Shown: positions 13,218 to 25,678, numbered from the stretch's first letter. The stretch: 64,000 nucleotides of DNA from Acanthochlamys bracteata (GCA_019914995.1 CM034126.1:11165001-11229000); one strand, 5' to 3'. The notes: generated by a model not told the origin, from the letters alone. A program made the numbers and translations.

Positions 13218-16200
13218 ATTTAACACCAAATTAGCGATAAATTTAATTGCTTGTTTCGGAAGTAAATAATTTTTTCTAAAATCCTAGGGAGCCCACTAAA
13301 CAAAGCGAATGCTTTTTCCTGTCAGGTGTTTGTATTAGAAATACACATATAAGCCCAGTTATCTGTTAACTGGACTTTGAGCAATTGAAAACTTAGCCCA
13401 AACCTAATCCTAGCAAGATTGGTCTCTCCTACTTCTAAGCAGTGCATTCTCTAGCTCAAGAAACAAAACTAGTACCATGTTAATCCAGTAACTTTTCAAC
13501 TTTTCGCATTTGCTTAAAAATATGAGGTCAATTTGCATCACGTACTACGGCCATCTCCAAAAGAATATCGACATTTTCTTCCAATTCAAACGAGTCATAA
13601 CGTTTTCATATACCATTTCTAATAATTTCTTGATTTTATAAATTATTTATGAATGATTCTGAATAGCTACATCATTTTGTGATAACTTTTAACTTTAAGG
13701 GAGATACTCAAATTGCGGATAAAGAAATTACTTTAAGAACTTGTATCAAAATCAAAAGTCTTACTTATAATTTTGGAATTTCACTAATTTGTTTAATTTT
13801 TAGTTTACTGATTCTTCCATCTTTCTGAAAAATTATGGAAGCACATATGGGTAATTACTTGTAAACTCATCAAAACAAATCAATACAATATACGTTCAAT
13901 TAATTCATTCTCAAGATAATCACTGAAGAGATAAATAATCAACATTAATCATAAACTACAAATTTTTTCATCACTTTTTATTTTTAATGAAAGTGGCACA
14001 TAAAGCTCTGTATTATCAACCAATAGAATTAACTTAATTGCTTCTTCTCTTTCGTCTCTGTCCTTGGCACTCTAACCGAATTGGTTGAAGCGTTTTATTC
14101 CTCAATGAACCGATCGTACTAAACCCACTACTCAAAGTTCCCCCTCACCAAACAAAACTGTCTCTTTTCATTTTATTAAAACAAATTAACTCCTTCACTT
14201 TTAAACCTAAGATCAACTTTCTTTACCCTACAAATCAAGAAACCCATTATAAAGTTGTACACTTTTTGCTCGTTGAAAACTTGATCAGTGGATGAAGAAG
14301 AAGAAGAAAGCATCACCGTCAACCACTTAATTGATTGAAAAGAAATCTTAAAATTAAAAGAAAATTTAAATAGTACATTAATTATTTTCTTTTAGCCATT
14401 TCACGTACCTTCTTCTTTCCCAACTCAAACTTGGCTTTGTTCTGAATGTAAATAATGCTATTCCCATTTCTGGAAAAGATAGAAAGAAACCAGTTCGTTC
14501 ATTCATCAACCCTAGTTTTCTTTGTCTGTGGTCATATAGATTATAATTGTCGGTGGTCCCTTTAATAATAGTAATTGACATTTTTGAAACCTTAAAACCC
14601 AACTACAACTACATATTATTATTAAGTAGTTGCTAAGTAGGGCGTTGGACTGCTCTTTTCACTCGCTCACTCTCCACCAACTCCCTTAGGCTACGCTATT
14701 TTGCTATTAATTAGGTTAACTCTTCTTTCGGATTAGTGGAATTAGTTAAGTTTATAGAAGAGATTTAAGTTCTTCTTTACAAAAGAACACATTTGAGAAA
14801 ATTAAGTTAGTTCGGTACGAAAATGGTGAATTAAAATTGTGTTGTGTTCTTTTGAATGTAATTAAATGTATTGGATTAAAAATATAGTTTTAGTGTTATG
14901 TCTTTATTACGAACACATAGATTAAAAACATAAATGAATCAAATGAATAAATAAGAAATTACATATGAATAAAGGATATCGTATTAATGCTTTTTTTTCT
15001 CTTTCAAAGTCAAACTATTTTTGTGTTTAGAAAATAAGGAATTAAATACGACTATTACATAAAAAAATTACAAATATGAATTAGAAATTCTACTTAATTT
15101 TATCATGAAACTGTATGTTTTTAAGAGTTAGCAGGATTAACCCACACGAGTAATTTCGAGATTAACCCTATAAGAACAGAGGTTCAAAAGCAGAACCAAA
15201 CTTTTGTACAGGTTAAAAATAAAGGACAAAACTTTAAATTTCATTCTCTGGCAGCATGGAGCAGAATGACTAAAGTAGGGTTTTGTTTGCGTGTCATGGC
15301 AGAGCAGAAGATGGAAGAGAAGAACAGAGAAGGACGGGCGTGGGGCACGCGGCGGTGCTATGACAGAATTGGTCAGGCGGCGTTAAACCGTAGGAAAATT
15401 TTTTTAGATATCCACAAACAAACGTGTCGATTTCTCAGTGGGGTTATTGTACGGACGTCCATTCACGTCCCAGATCCTCGTACTAGTGGGACCCAACTAT
15501 TCGTACCCACCAGCGCTGTTCATTCAGTTTTTCAACAAATGGGAAAAACTAATACAACTAATTAGAGTTAAACTAATAGGACTGTACCTGTAAAATTAAA
15601 ATTTTTTGGAAATGATAAATATTAAAAAAATTAAGAAAATGATTTTTAATCTAAAATTATATATACAACTATAATTTCTAATGTTTTGTATTTTTAAATT
15701 TTTAAAAAAGAATAAATTTGTTTTATGATTTTTAAATTTAAAAAACAATTATAAAATTTTTAAAATTTTATTTAAACAATAAAATATTTATTAGAATGAT
15801 AGGGAATTAAAACACAGTGACAAAGCGTCCCTAATACTACTGATTTTTGTTGTTTTAAATAAAGAAAGAAAGAAGTTGAAGATGATGAAGATCGGAGAGG
15901 TGGTCTTGGTGGTGCTGATGTCGTCTGCTGATTTGGGATAATTTTGGGTTTGGTCAGGTTTCACGAATAAGGAAAGGGTGACCCGAGACTTTATTTTCCG
16001 CGTGGATCTGGTCTTTTGCCATTTTTTGCCTAAACCAAAGGTTTCTCTTTACCTTCTTTTTTTCTTTTCTTTCTCTTGTTTTTCTCCTTCCACAAAACAT
16101 AAACATGCCCACCTCAGAACAGAAGGGCCGCATCCGATAAAAAGTATAACCTTTGAAGCAAGCAAACCTTGGACTTTTTCCTTAATTGTTTCCATAGCTG

Positions 16201-16354
16201 GAGATCTAATAGAGATCCACCTCTAAACCTTATAGGTTAGACTCTTGAAGTGTTCTTCATTTTGGGTCTAGCTACTGATCTCTTGATCTCATTCATTTTT
16301 GTGTGTCTTATCTTTTCTGGATTTGTTATATAGGGATATCAAATCTAAGGTAAG

Positions 16355-16559
16355 ATGGTGAGGGGGAAGACGGAGATGAGGAGAATAGAGAACGCTACAA
16401 GCAGGCAGGTGACCTTCTCGAAGCGCCGCAACGGTTTGCTGAAGAAAGCCTTTGAGCTCTCCGTTCTTTGTGATGCTGAAGTTGCTCTTATAGTCTTCTC
16501 TCCTCGAGGCAAACTCTATGAGTTCTCCAGCTCCAGGTGATCCATTCCTAGCTCCTCCT

Positions 16560-16599
<40 letters not shown>

Positions 16600-19500
16600 G
16601 AGCTCCAGAAACGTCCGATATGAACTAATTTGTGAAAAATAGATCTTTTTCTTTCTTTCTTTTTTCAAATTTTGGTTCTGATAATTGAGGAGCACTCACT
16701 CCTCATGTTGCTGTGATCCACTTGGTTTCCGTTACCTGACTACTTCAATTTCTATCGATTCTAATCTGCTGCAGCACAACTTCCAGGTTTATAAATATTC
16801 CTGTTCTTCAGAACTAGTTAATTAAGCATCAAAGGTTAGAGCTTGACTGTTTTTATACTTGATGCGAAGGAAATCCAGTATAGATATTGTTCAGTATTAA
16901 TTCTTCTCCGAGCTAGTTGATAGCTCTTTACCGGTAATGTCTTCCTGAAAGAAGAATCAGTATGTGCTTCAAAAGCTTCCATATACTTTATCTCCATAGC
17001 TTTTCTCTCTCATTGAGAGTTAATGCCGTCCATGCTTCACACTGCTTCTTACATTGACGAGATTCCTCAGTATTTTAAGAAGCCATTTTAGCACATAGCC
17101 TACTGATGAGATGTGTGCAGAAACATATGTACACAAGCTATTAATACTGGCTGTACGTAGATCTCATTTCACAGTGCACCATGTTTTGACAAAAGCTTTC
17201 GTATTTGTTCACCACAAAAACTTTGTTACTTTCACCCGCAAGACTGGTTTATGGTTCTTATCTTCTCAAAATTACTTATGTTAGGATATATAATTAATTT
17301 ACATCTACTTCCGAAGTAAGCAGAAATATTGGATGAAACGTAGTAAACATGCTTTCTACTCTTTCGGGGTAACCAACAAACTGCACTTCTGTTAAGAATA
17401 GCACACTATATAGTTATATATATGCTCTATTTATTTGTGAAGCTTTCAGAACTTACAACGAGGTCTCAGCCAAAGTTTGTGGTTATTCAAAATCTTTCGT
17501 CCTTGCATTATCAATGATGGTATTCTGCAGCGTTTGCGTTCTGGATGTTAGGCTTAAATCAGATAGCTTTCTTAATTTCATATAATTTGCTATCAGCCAG
17601 GTGGTTAAGGTGATTATTGCATATAATTAAGCATGAAGTTGTAATCCATTCATCATGTTTAGAGTATTACTATAACTAATTAATTATGTCTAAAATTATC
17701 TTGTGAAGCATTTTGCTTGGTTAATACGTGGTAGAATTCTGTATTTAGAAGAAGAGAAAAAAACAAACCAATAAAAGGGAAAAACGTTTTCCTTTGAGTA
17801 GTACATCGCATTGATAAACTTAATATGACATCATGATGAATTATGTGACCGCTACAAACTTTTACGGAAAGAGCCAAAATGTTATCTATCTAAAGACAAC
17901 TTTCACATGCTGCATTTTAATTATGTTTGGTAAAAGTGCTTATTTGAAAAATTGAGCGTGTCTTCTTAAAAAACATAAAATGCACGGTAATTGATATTGT
18001 ACGTTTAATCCTTAGAGTCAAGACAAATGGTCCAGATGAGATGCAATTTTATTAACAAGCGGCTCATGATCAATCTAAGAATGTACTAGTGAAAATTCTT
18101 ACTTAAGGTTTGGTATACAACCATATAGGATTTTGTTCTTACTAGTTTCACTGTAACTACACATTTTGAAGTGTGCAGAAATAGGAAAAGCTCAGTTAAA
18201 ACTCCTTAGTGCAAGTATGATGCTGTAGTTTTATGATAATTATAAGTATAGCATGACTTGACTTAACAATAAACTCATCTATTTTACTTTCAACATAAGG
18301 ATATTACTTAGTGTTTGTGGGCATGTTTGGGGGAGCTTTTTTACCCCAACTTTTTATTTCAATTTTCTCAATAAAGCTTCTAAAATGTTCTACAGAATTT
18401 TTAAAAAAATTTTTAAAATGCCGAAAAATTAACGTCGTGAAATCTTCTTATTAGTAATTTTTATTATTTTTTTGAAGTAAAAAAAAGGCTCATTTTTTAA
18501 AAATTCTCAAAATACTCTTCTTTTTCGAAAAGCTCCTTTTCAAATAAGCATTTACAGTATACAAATTACAAATATAAAGGAATAATTACTAATTCCTTCT
18601 AAATGCTCTTAGTGGGGATAATGACTGAAGATTCGGTCTCTTTAAAGAAAGAAATTGGAAATTTCATAATCGACAAACCAAACAGACGTGGGCTTTCTAT
18701 ATTTGTTGTTATCAATGGAAAGAGAAGGAGTTTTGCCAAAATCTTTTCATTGAGATAAGATGGTCATGAGTCTGAAGAAAGCAACTTGATAACCTTTCCT
18801 GAACAGACACTTCAGATTTCGGAGATAAATTGAAAACTGAATCTAAGTGTATAGACCGAAAGCTAGTTGAATTCATTTGCCATGACGCAACTGACTTCCT
18901 AACTTCCACTAAGTATTTAACTGTTCTCATTCCGTCCCCGACTTCCAATAACTTGACTGTAGCAGACAAATTCAGTTCGTATACACTTTAGTGTTCATGA
19001 CTTTTAAACTTATTCCTGGACGTAAATACCAATATTTCAATATACCTATATCTAAATTATTAGGTTTTTGAGTCAATAACATCAGGTGTAGACACTAGAT
19101 GAAGATTATTGTACCATGTCTTCAGTCTGGTTTAATGACTGAACACTCATTAATTACCATCTAAAAACGAAAGTGGAGAAGACGTTTGCACAAAGTTTAG
19201 CATTCTAGCGCAATATGCTCTGTGGTTAAAACCTGTCTTACAATTATCATGTTGTAAGAGACCTCGTCTTAGAAGCTTCAATTAAGTTTAACTTGATTTA
19301 TGGTCATAAATTCAAACTTTTGTAAGTTGCTAATGTCTTGGTCATTCACTTAGCATGGAGAACACGACTAATCGTTACAAGGCGCACACGAAGGACATCA
19401 GCACTAACAATAAGGGAATTGACCAAATAGTCCAGGTAAAATTTGCAAACGCCTAGTTATTCACATTACTCCTTTATTGAGTCCCTTGGTATGGTGCTTT

Positions 19501-20691
19501 TCCTTAAAAAAAGACTAGGAAGTTTCTAAAAGGATATCCTTTGGGGCATAACAACTCTCATTTAATCTTTAATTAATAACAATACCTTAAGCAAATAAAG
19601 ATACTCCTATAACTAGCAAAACAACTTGCTAAATATGTTTATATTGTATCCATGATAACGGTGAGCTACTTGATTGTAAAGAAAGTCAATCATCTTAGAT
19701 AAGGTAAACAATACTTCTTCAGCACCTTCTATTGATTGTCATATGAGTAAAAGAGCCCCCTTTTAAGCTTGTGGGATGCAGTCTCGACATGTTATTGCAA
19801 TATGGAAACTACAGTAATTAAATTGTGATGGCTACCACACAATTTATGGGAGACATTTTGTCTCATAAATTTATGGAGACATATTGCAAGCTATTCGTAT
19901 TAATTTTTCTGGCCTATGTGATCTTGACATCATGATTCTATTCACTATCCTATATCAGGCTCTTAAGATCGATGCAGCAAGCACCTCTAGGAAGATTGAA
20001 GTTCTAGAAGATTCCAGAAGGTGGTAAGCATAACACTCCTTGTTCGAAGATGTTTCTTAAAACATGTAGTATCTGTGATGAAGTTATTCATTGCAGGAAG
20101 CTTTTGGGCCAGAATTTGGAGTTGTGTACCGTTGAAGAGCTGAATGAATTAGAGGTTCAGCTAGAACAAAGTCTTAGTAGCATCAGAGGAAGTAAGGTAC
20201 TTTCGGTATAAATAATTTTATCTCACAAAAATTAATGATTAGAAAACAATTGTTATATATGACAACAATGAATTCTTCAATCATTCTCTCAGCATCAATT
20301 GCTTTTGGAACAGATAAAACTTCTTAAAGAGAAGGTATGCTGAATGTTCTGTGGACATAGATGTAACAAATACATTGTGAACTCCATGTGAGCTAATGGA
20401 GTATAAGTTTTTGTTGAAATTGTAGGGGACGGTCTTGCAGGATGAGAATGTCTTATTGCGTGAACAGGTATATATATCTTTTTCTTTTCCATTTTAAATT
20501 CCTTTTCTCTGCTCATAAATCAACTAAATTAGTTATTTCACGGGAAGTGCAAAGAGGGAACGCAGTCCTTAGAAGCTCCAAGGGAATCTACCGAAAATGA
20601 TCAAGAAAATCAACATATGGATGTTGAAACTGAACTACATATTGGGACTCCAGGGATTGGGCGACTGCAGTCCATTAAAGCAAATGGTTAA
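16355..20691 (+). CDS. SOC1-like: MIKC-type MADS-box transcription factor, SOC1-like
   Basis: Spliced gene for a 217-residue floral-pathway MADS factor of the SOC1 (AGL20/TM3) group. Exons: 16355-16536, 19354-19435, 19959-20020, 20097-20196, 20293-20334, 20426-20467, 20548-20691 (182, 82, 62, 100, 42, 42 and 144 nt, the standard MIKC pattern). The MADS domain (residues 1-61) starts [20 protein letters not shown] and is intact. The K domain follows from about residue 88, including [20 protein letters not shown]. The C-terminus carries a SOC1 motif ([11 protein letters not shown], usually EVETELFIGLP). SOC1 proteins integrate photoperiod, age and gibberellin signals to promote flowering; that is family knowledge. 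Intron 1 is 2.8 kb and contains an AT-rich insert. An alternative donor three bases downstream of exon 3 (GTAAGC instead of GTGGTA) would add one Trp. It lies directly upstream of an AGL6-like pseudogene. Confidence 0.93.
16559..16599. repeat. Compound (CT)n(CA)n microsatellite in SOC1-like intron 1
   Basis: A CT run passes directly into a CA run about 20 bases after the exon 1 donor. It gives long spurious reading frames on the minus strand. Confidence 0.9.
18318..18550. repeat. MITE-like AT-rich insert in SOC1-like intron 1
   Basis: The stretch begins near GGGCATGTTTGGGGGAGC and closes near GAAAAGCTCCTTTTCAAATAAGC, with A/T-rich filler. It resembles the GTTTGG family seen elsewhere, but its termini are imperfect and no target-site duplication is clear. 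Confidence 0.4.
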
Positions 20692-22789
20692 CATATTATT
20701 CCTTGGCCTGTAAAACATTCTCTTCGTATCTAAAAGCCTCTATATATAGCCTACCTCATGATCAACAACCGCATATATGGATCAATGCAAAAAGAAGAAG
20801 AATAAGAAAAAAAAAAAAAGAGACTGCCTGTATGTGTTTCTTTGCATATGTTAGCTAGCACCTGTTCCAGAATAAGCAAATGAATGTTGAATCTGTTTAA
20901 CATTTGGATCGTTGTGTGAATTGCTGCATAGTAGAGGGTAATAACATGTGCGTGAACGATGTATAACATGGCCGCATGAGATTTATTAGGGCTAGTTCTG
21001 AAGGACTTGATATGAGGTTTCGCTTTAAAGATTTCATTTTTATAATTACGGAAACGTTTTGGTGATTAGTGTTGAATATTCCAAAGGAGACTATGCGGTT
21101 ATTTGAGATTGTTTAAAAAATAAAGCTGAAAATAATGAGCTTTTTTTCCTTTTAAAAACGAACTTATTTTTTTCTAGCATAAAGAAAAATTATAGATATA
21201 ATAATTATATGATCTATAATTTGCTTATACCTTCCCAGTTCCCAAATTGTACAAAATAAAATATTATAGAAGTTTTTCGAAAAATGAAAAATTGAAAACA
21301 ACATAAAAGAAGTAGCAAAATGCACAGACCAAACATCCCTACATCTCTACTGTTCACACACCATGTTTATTTTAATAAGAAAAGATGCTTATCATAGAAA
21401 GCTCAAAAAAAAAAAAAAAGAGGTGGTAGCTGTTCATCAAGAGAGAGATGGAGATGGGAGAGAAGGTGACCGGAGGAAGAAGAAAGAACGGCAAACGGGA
21501 AAAGATTGCGGGCAGACGCGCGGAGGGAAGGATCGCGGCTGTCAGAAAAGAAAAGAAAAAATGGAAAGACAAGAGAAAGGGTATTTTGAATATTAGATAA
21601 ATAATCTTGCAAATAAATTACTGAGAATACCACTAGGTAATCCGAATCCTTTCATTTGAAGTAATCTGAATTTTATCTTCCATTTAACAAACCAAATATA
21701 GAAATATATGTTTTTGTGTAAATTTTTAAAAATTATATCAAGTAATCCAACCAAATATTCTAAAATGTCTATATTTTTTTGTCAAATTACCACCTTGTCC
21801 TTTTTCTAGGCTATTAACTAAAAATAGCCTAAGTCTTCATATCAGATTTTGGGCATATTTGAGAGTATATTTTGAGTGCTTTTCTAAAACACACTTCCAC
21901 GATTCTACTTTTAAAATTGTTTTTTTAAGCTTTACAATTTTTATAAAATTATTATAAAAGACATTTTTAAAATTAAAAATAAAAGAATATTTGTTTTTGA
22001 AATGATCTATAAAAAGTACTTCTTTTATAAAAACTCTATTTTGTTAACAATCAATTCGTGTCCTGGGTCAGAGTTCACTATGCATTGAATCTTAGTTATT
22101 TGCTACAACACAGCTCAGACTCAAACTTATATTATTGCTACAAATAACTTGCTCCATAGCGTTATGGTGAAAAATGGTACGACTTCTACGAGCAATAAGC
22201 AAAGCTGGTATACCACCAGTCCATGACCCAGAATACTTGTATGTGGCCCGAATGTTAAAGAACGAGTCTCGGACTGCGTTTGATAGCACATACCAAAATT
22301 AATTTTTTTAATTTTTTTATTTATATTTTTTAATATATATTTTATAAATATTTAAAAATTTTATTTAAAAATTTAGATAGTGTAGAAAAATTTTACGTAA
22401 TAAAATTTTTTATTACATATTTTTATTTTTTAAAAAAATTTATTTTATAAACAATTTCAAACGCGCCCTCCGACCTCTCGGTCACGTACCATCAAAATCT
22501 TCAAATTTGTGGGCTGTACATGACTGGAAATTTCAAAGCAAGAAAAGCCTGTTTTGGCTTTCTGCACTTGGGATTATGAGAGTACTTCTCTAACTACAAA
22601 TAAAAGATCCCAGCTCCTGACTAAAAAAATTAAAAGTGTGTCTGGTAATTTTTTAAAATAAAAAATATTTTTATTCTATTTTTAGTGCTCGTGCTTCATC
22701 TCCTTTTGTATTCCCATTGGTCTTATAAAATTAAACGTACCATGTTTTCCTTGTCTAACTTAGTAAATTTTATATATTTATCTCAACAG
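20692..22789. other. Interval between SOC1-like stop codon and AGL6-like exon 2
   Basis: This should hold the SOC1-like 3' UTR, and in an intact AGL6 gene it would hold promoter, leader and the 182-188 nt MADS-box exon. I read both strands for a MADS coding block ([19 protein letters not shown]) and found none. A Lys/Arg-rich ORF at 21363-21596 is purine-rich low complexity, not a MADS domain. AT-rich MITE-like blocks lie at about 21850-22040 and 22272-22470. Confidence 0.7.
22272..22470. repeat. AT-rich MITE-like element upstream of AGL6-like exon 2
   Basis: The left end GGACTGCGTTTGA and right end TCAAACGCGCCCTCC form imperfect inverted repeats around about 170 bases of A/T-rich DNA. The interior shares the TTTTTAATATATATTTTATAAAT landmark region with the copy at 4245-4502. 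Confidence 0.6.
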
Positions 22790-25449
22790 CACAAGCAAGA
22801 CCCTGGAGCGATATCAAACTTATAATTACTCATCTCAGGATCCTACTATTGCAGATCGTCAGACACAGGTTGTCTTCTAGAGCAAATTTCTTTTGATCTT
22901 GTAGTATATGCTTCTCCTATTTTTCATCCATCCTTTGTGTCGAAGCATTAGCAATTAGTTGAAGAGAAGACACAAAGCATTACTGAATTGATTGAGAGTA
23001 TTTCATTTAATGCTGCCCTTTATGTTAAATCATTCTAATCTGGGAATGAGAAAATACACCTACATGCATGTTTTATACCCAATACATTCACTAGCTAACT
23101 ACAATACTGAATTGGTAAGGGGACTGATCTTGTAAGACATATACTTGATCATGTGCCTTTCTTCTATAATACCCAAATTCGTTCGATTAGCCTTCTTAAT
23201 ACTTCCTTGTTTCTCTTGATGCAGAACTGGTGCCAAGAAGTTTCTAAGCTGAAGGCGAAATATGAATGCTTGCAGCGTTCTCAAAGGTAATTGTTTGCAT
23301 ACAGTGCTGCACGGTAAAAATTCATTTTAAACTTTTGAGATTCAAAAACATGTATGCCACTGGCATCTTATTCGTTCAGCTCAGCCTTCTTACTTTTTTC
23401 TCGAACATAAGGCACTTGCTTGGAGAAGATCTTGGACCATTGAGTAGGAAAGAACTGCAGCAACTTGACCGACAACTTGAAACTGCTCTCGCTCAGGCTA
23501 GAAAAAGAAAAGTGAAGTGGCCCTTACGCTTGCTTGAAAAACCATTTGAGTTGATGTTCTGTGTAGTAGCACCATATACAGATCTTAGGAGTATATTGCT
23601 GTCATTTGCATTGAAAGGAACTTGGGCGAATGGTTTTGGATATACCAATTCTATCTTGAAATTAGGGGTGGCAAATTTCGATCTGACCCAAAATCGACCC
23701 GAAAAAGTCGGATTCGAATCAACACTTAGCCGGATTCGGGTCAATTTCGGGTCGATGCGAAAATGATCCGAAATTTTAAACGGATTCGGGTCGGGTTCGA
23801 ATTGACCCGAAATTGATCCGTTTAACCCGTTTAACTATTTATATAATATATATTATTTAATAATTAGAAATAATAGTAAAAAATTTGAATTTAATTTGTA
23901 TATATATATATTTTAATTTATCTTAATTTAACTAATTTTTATTTAATTTATAAAATTTGTCAAAATTAATATTTTTCTTTTTAAATATATCATAATTAAT
24001 AATTTATATATATTATTATTAAAAATTTAATATTTATTATTTTTATTTTAATATTTTTAATTATTAAATGGGTCGATCCGAATTTGATCCGGTTATAAAT
24101 AGGTTGGGTTAGGGTTGATAATTTTGATTCATATAAATAAATGGGTCGGGTTAGAATTGAACAATTTTGATCCGGTTATTATATGAGTCGATTCGGAACC
24201 GATTCAGGAACCCGAATTGCCACCCTTACTTGAAATATGTATGCAGGATAAAAAGAGTACTGGCTGGTGAGTGTTTATGACTGTTTTAGCTTCACTCCAA
24301 GCTTGATATATACCTGTTTCATGCTTGTAGAAATTATGCTTCCTGCTAAGGTCTGCAATATGATGGTTAATCAGAGATGTTCCTTTGAGCGAAACAAGTG
24401 GATTAATATGTCTGACAATGAGCTCAGGGGTAGTAGGAAAGATTGGATCAATTGTGACATGCATGGATATTTACGTTCTACCGAACGTTAATTAAGTGCA
24501 TCGGATGTTATCTTTATACCATTTCATCTTGCACTAGAAGCTGCTGAACATGTATGTTTCTGTTGATGGTTCACTTCAATTAGCGAAAACTCGTACTCTT
24601 TGAAAGATGGAGAAGAGTTCTTTCAAGTTTCTAAAGTTCTATATTCATATTGCAGACGTAGATAATGATGGACCAAATAAATGAGCTAAGGAGAAAAGTA
24701 AGTACCGTTTGTACATAACTGGTTTCATCTTGAAATTCTTATGTTCATTGCGTGCTAGGTATTATCTGAAATGGACATAGTGTGCTACCCTGTTTAAGCC
24801 TTAAAATTTGAAAGATACGGAGTTCTGGAACTTCTTCCCCTCAATGAAATTCTGTGTTTTTTGACATGCAAATTTCATATATCCCGTTTGTTGTGAGTCT
24901 GTTTTTTACTTTTCTCTAGTATATGCACTTGCAATTTCAGTGATCCTAGCTCTTTATCTTTCATTTTCTTGTTCAAAACCTACAATTTTTTTCCTGGGAG
25001 TTTTCAGGAACGCCAACTCGGGGACGTCAACAAGAAGCTAAAAGCTAAGGTTGCTAATCATTGAACTCACCTACTTTATTAAACAAATAGATAATCTATC
25101 AATTAGCACGTCTATGTCATTGCATTAATTAATCATTGATCTTCTGCAGCTGGACGAAGGCGCATCTTATAGAGCCATTGAAGGTTCTTGGGAACCTGAC
25201 AGTGTCCCAGGAGGACACTCATTCCCTCTTCATCCTTCTCAATCGAGCACTCTAGAAACGGAGCCCATTCTACATATAGGGTACATAGTGAATTCTCTTT
25301 TCTATTTCATTTCAATATATGAATTGACAAACCTAATTATTTCACACAAATTTGGTGCAGATATCATCACAGCTTTGTTCCGATTCAAGAATCCATCCAA
25401 AGCATATCAACCAGCAGGAAACAACTTCATGCATGGCTGGGCACTTTGA
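22790..25449 (+). pseudogene. AGL6-like: AGL6-like MADS-box pseudogene (no MADS exon, nonsense codon, C-terminal frameshift)
   Basis: Seven exons match AGL6 in sequence and size: 22790-22868 (79 nt, TSKTLERYQTYNYSSQD), 23225-23286 (62 nt), 23412-23511 (100 nt, [20 protein letters not shown]), 24656-24697 (42 nt), 25008-25049 (42 nt, ERQLGDVNKKLKAK), 25150-25280 and 25370-25449. All junctions are GT/AG and phase-compatible. Three lesions show decay. No MADS-box exon lies between it and the SOC1-like stop. Exon 24656-24697 carries an in-frame TAG at 24659-24661 where AGL6 proteins have Gln (before IMM.Q). In the last exon, after LHIGYHH, the conserved ending NNFMHGWAL followed by TGA at 25447-25449 is in a different frame, so an indel lies within about 25380-25415. 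AGL6 proteins specify floral organ and meristem identity. A hAT-type element sits in its fourth intron. A truncated transcript remains possible, so it may not be silent. Confidence 0.85.
23663..24228. mobile_element. hAT-type non-autonomous transposon in AGL6-like intron
   Basis: The 566-base element is bounded by a perfect 8-base direct repeat CTTGAAAT (23655-23662 and 24229-24236), the target duplication size of hAT transposons. Its termini are inverted: TAGGGGTGGCAAATT at the left, AATTGCCACCCTTA at the right. The ends are rich in GGGTCGGGTT-like repeats and the middle is AT-rich. No transposase is encoded. It lies between the 100-nt and 42-nt exons of the AGL6-like pseudogene and lengthens that intron to 1.14 kb. 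Confidence 0.88.
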
Positions 25450-25678
25450 GCATTAGCTGCAGGAAACAAATAATATCTCATTAATACCAATTCAGTAAAC
25501 ACTATGCATGGTACGTAGACATCTATATAAGTCTCAGATAATTACTCATAAAGCAACTCCTAGGTAATTGTCTTGTACGTAAGCTCTTGTTCTCTTGAAA
25601 TGACCCAAATATGGATAAGATTACATTTATTAATACTGAGGTCCATGCTCATTTGTGTTTAGCATCTTGAATGCATAA

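Larger units (their letters stand above)
6943..16354. other. Gene-free repeat-rich interval between the GRAS and SOC1-like genes
   Basis: No protein-coding gene is supported. The interval holds the 1.24 kb tandem duplication (about 7633-10108), several AT-rich MITE-like blocks (about 10262-10495, 10600-10745, 12455-12650, 12965-13217), and old repeat pieces at about 10990-11190 and 11800-12376 that resemble the hAT-type element in the AGL6-like intron. The last 2 kb should contain the SOC1-like promoter and leader; CT-rich tracts at about 16040-16090 and the sequence upstream of 16355 are candidates. The ORF at 15266-15565 has no recognisable domain. Confidence 0.6.

Noticed and set aside
15266-15565. 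99-codon ORF upstream of the SOC1-like gene
   Set aside because: No domain, low complexity at both ends, no splice context and AT-rich surroundings; chance ORF.
21363-21596. Lys/Arg-rich ORF between the SOC1-like and AGL6-like genes, containing GGTGACCGGAGGAAGAAGAA, slightly like a MADS-box exon
   Set aside because: Similarity is limited to a purine-rich run. The translated frame lacks [12 protein letters not shown] and LSVLCD blocks, and there is no donor in the required phase.
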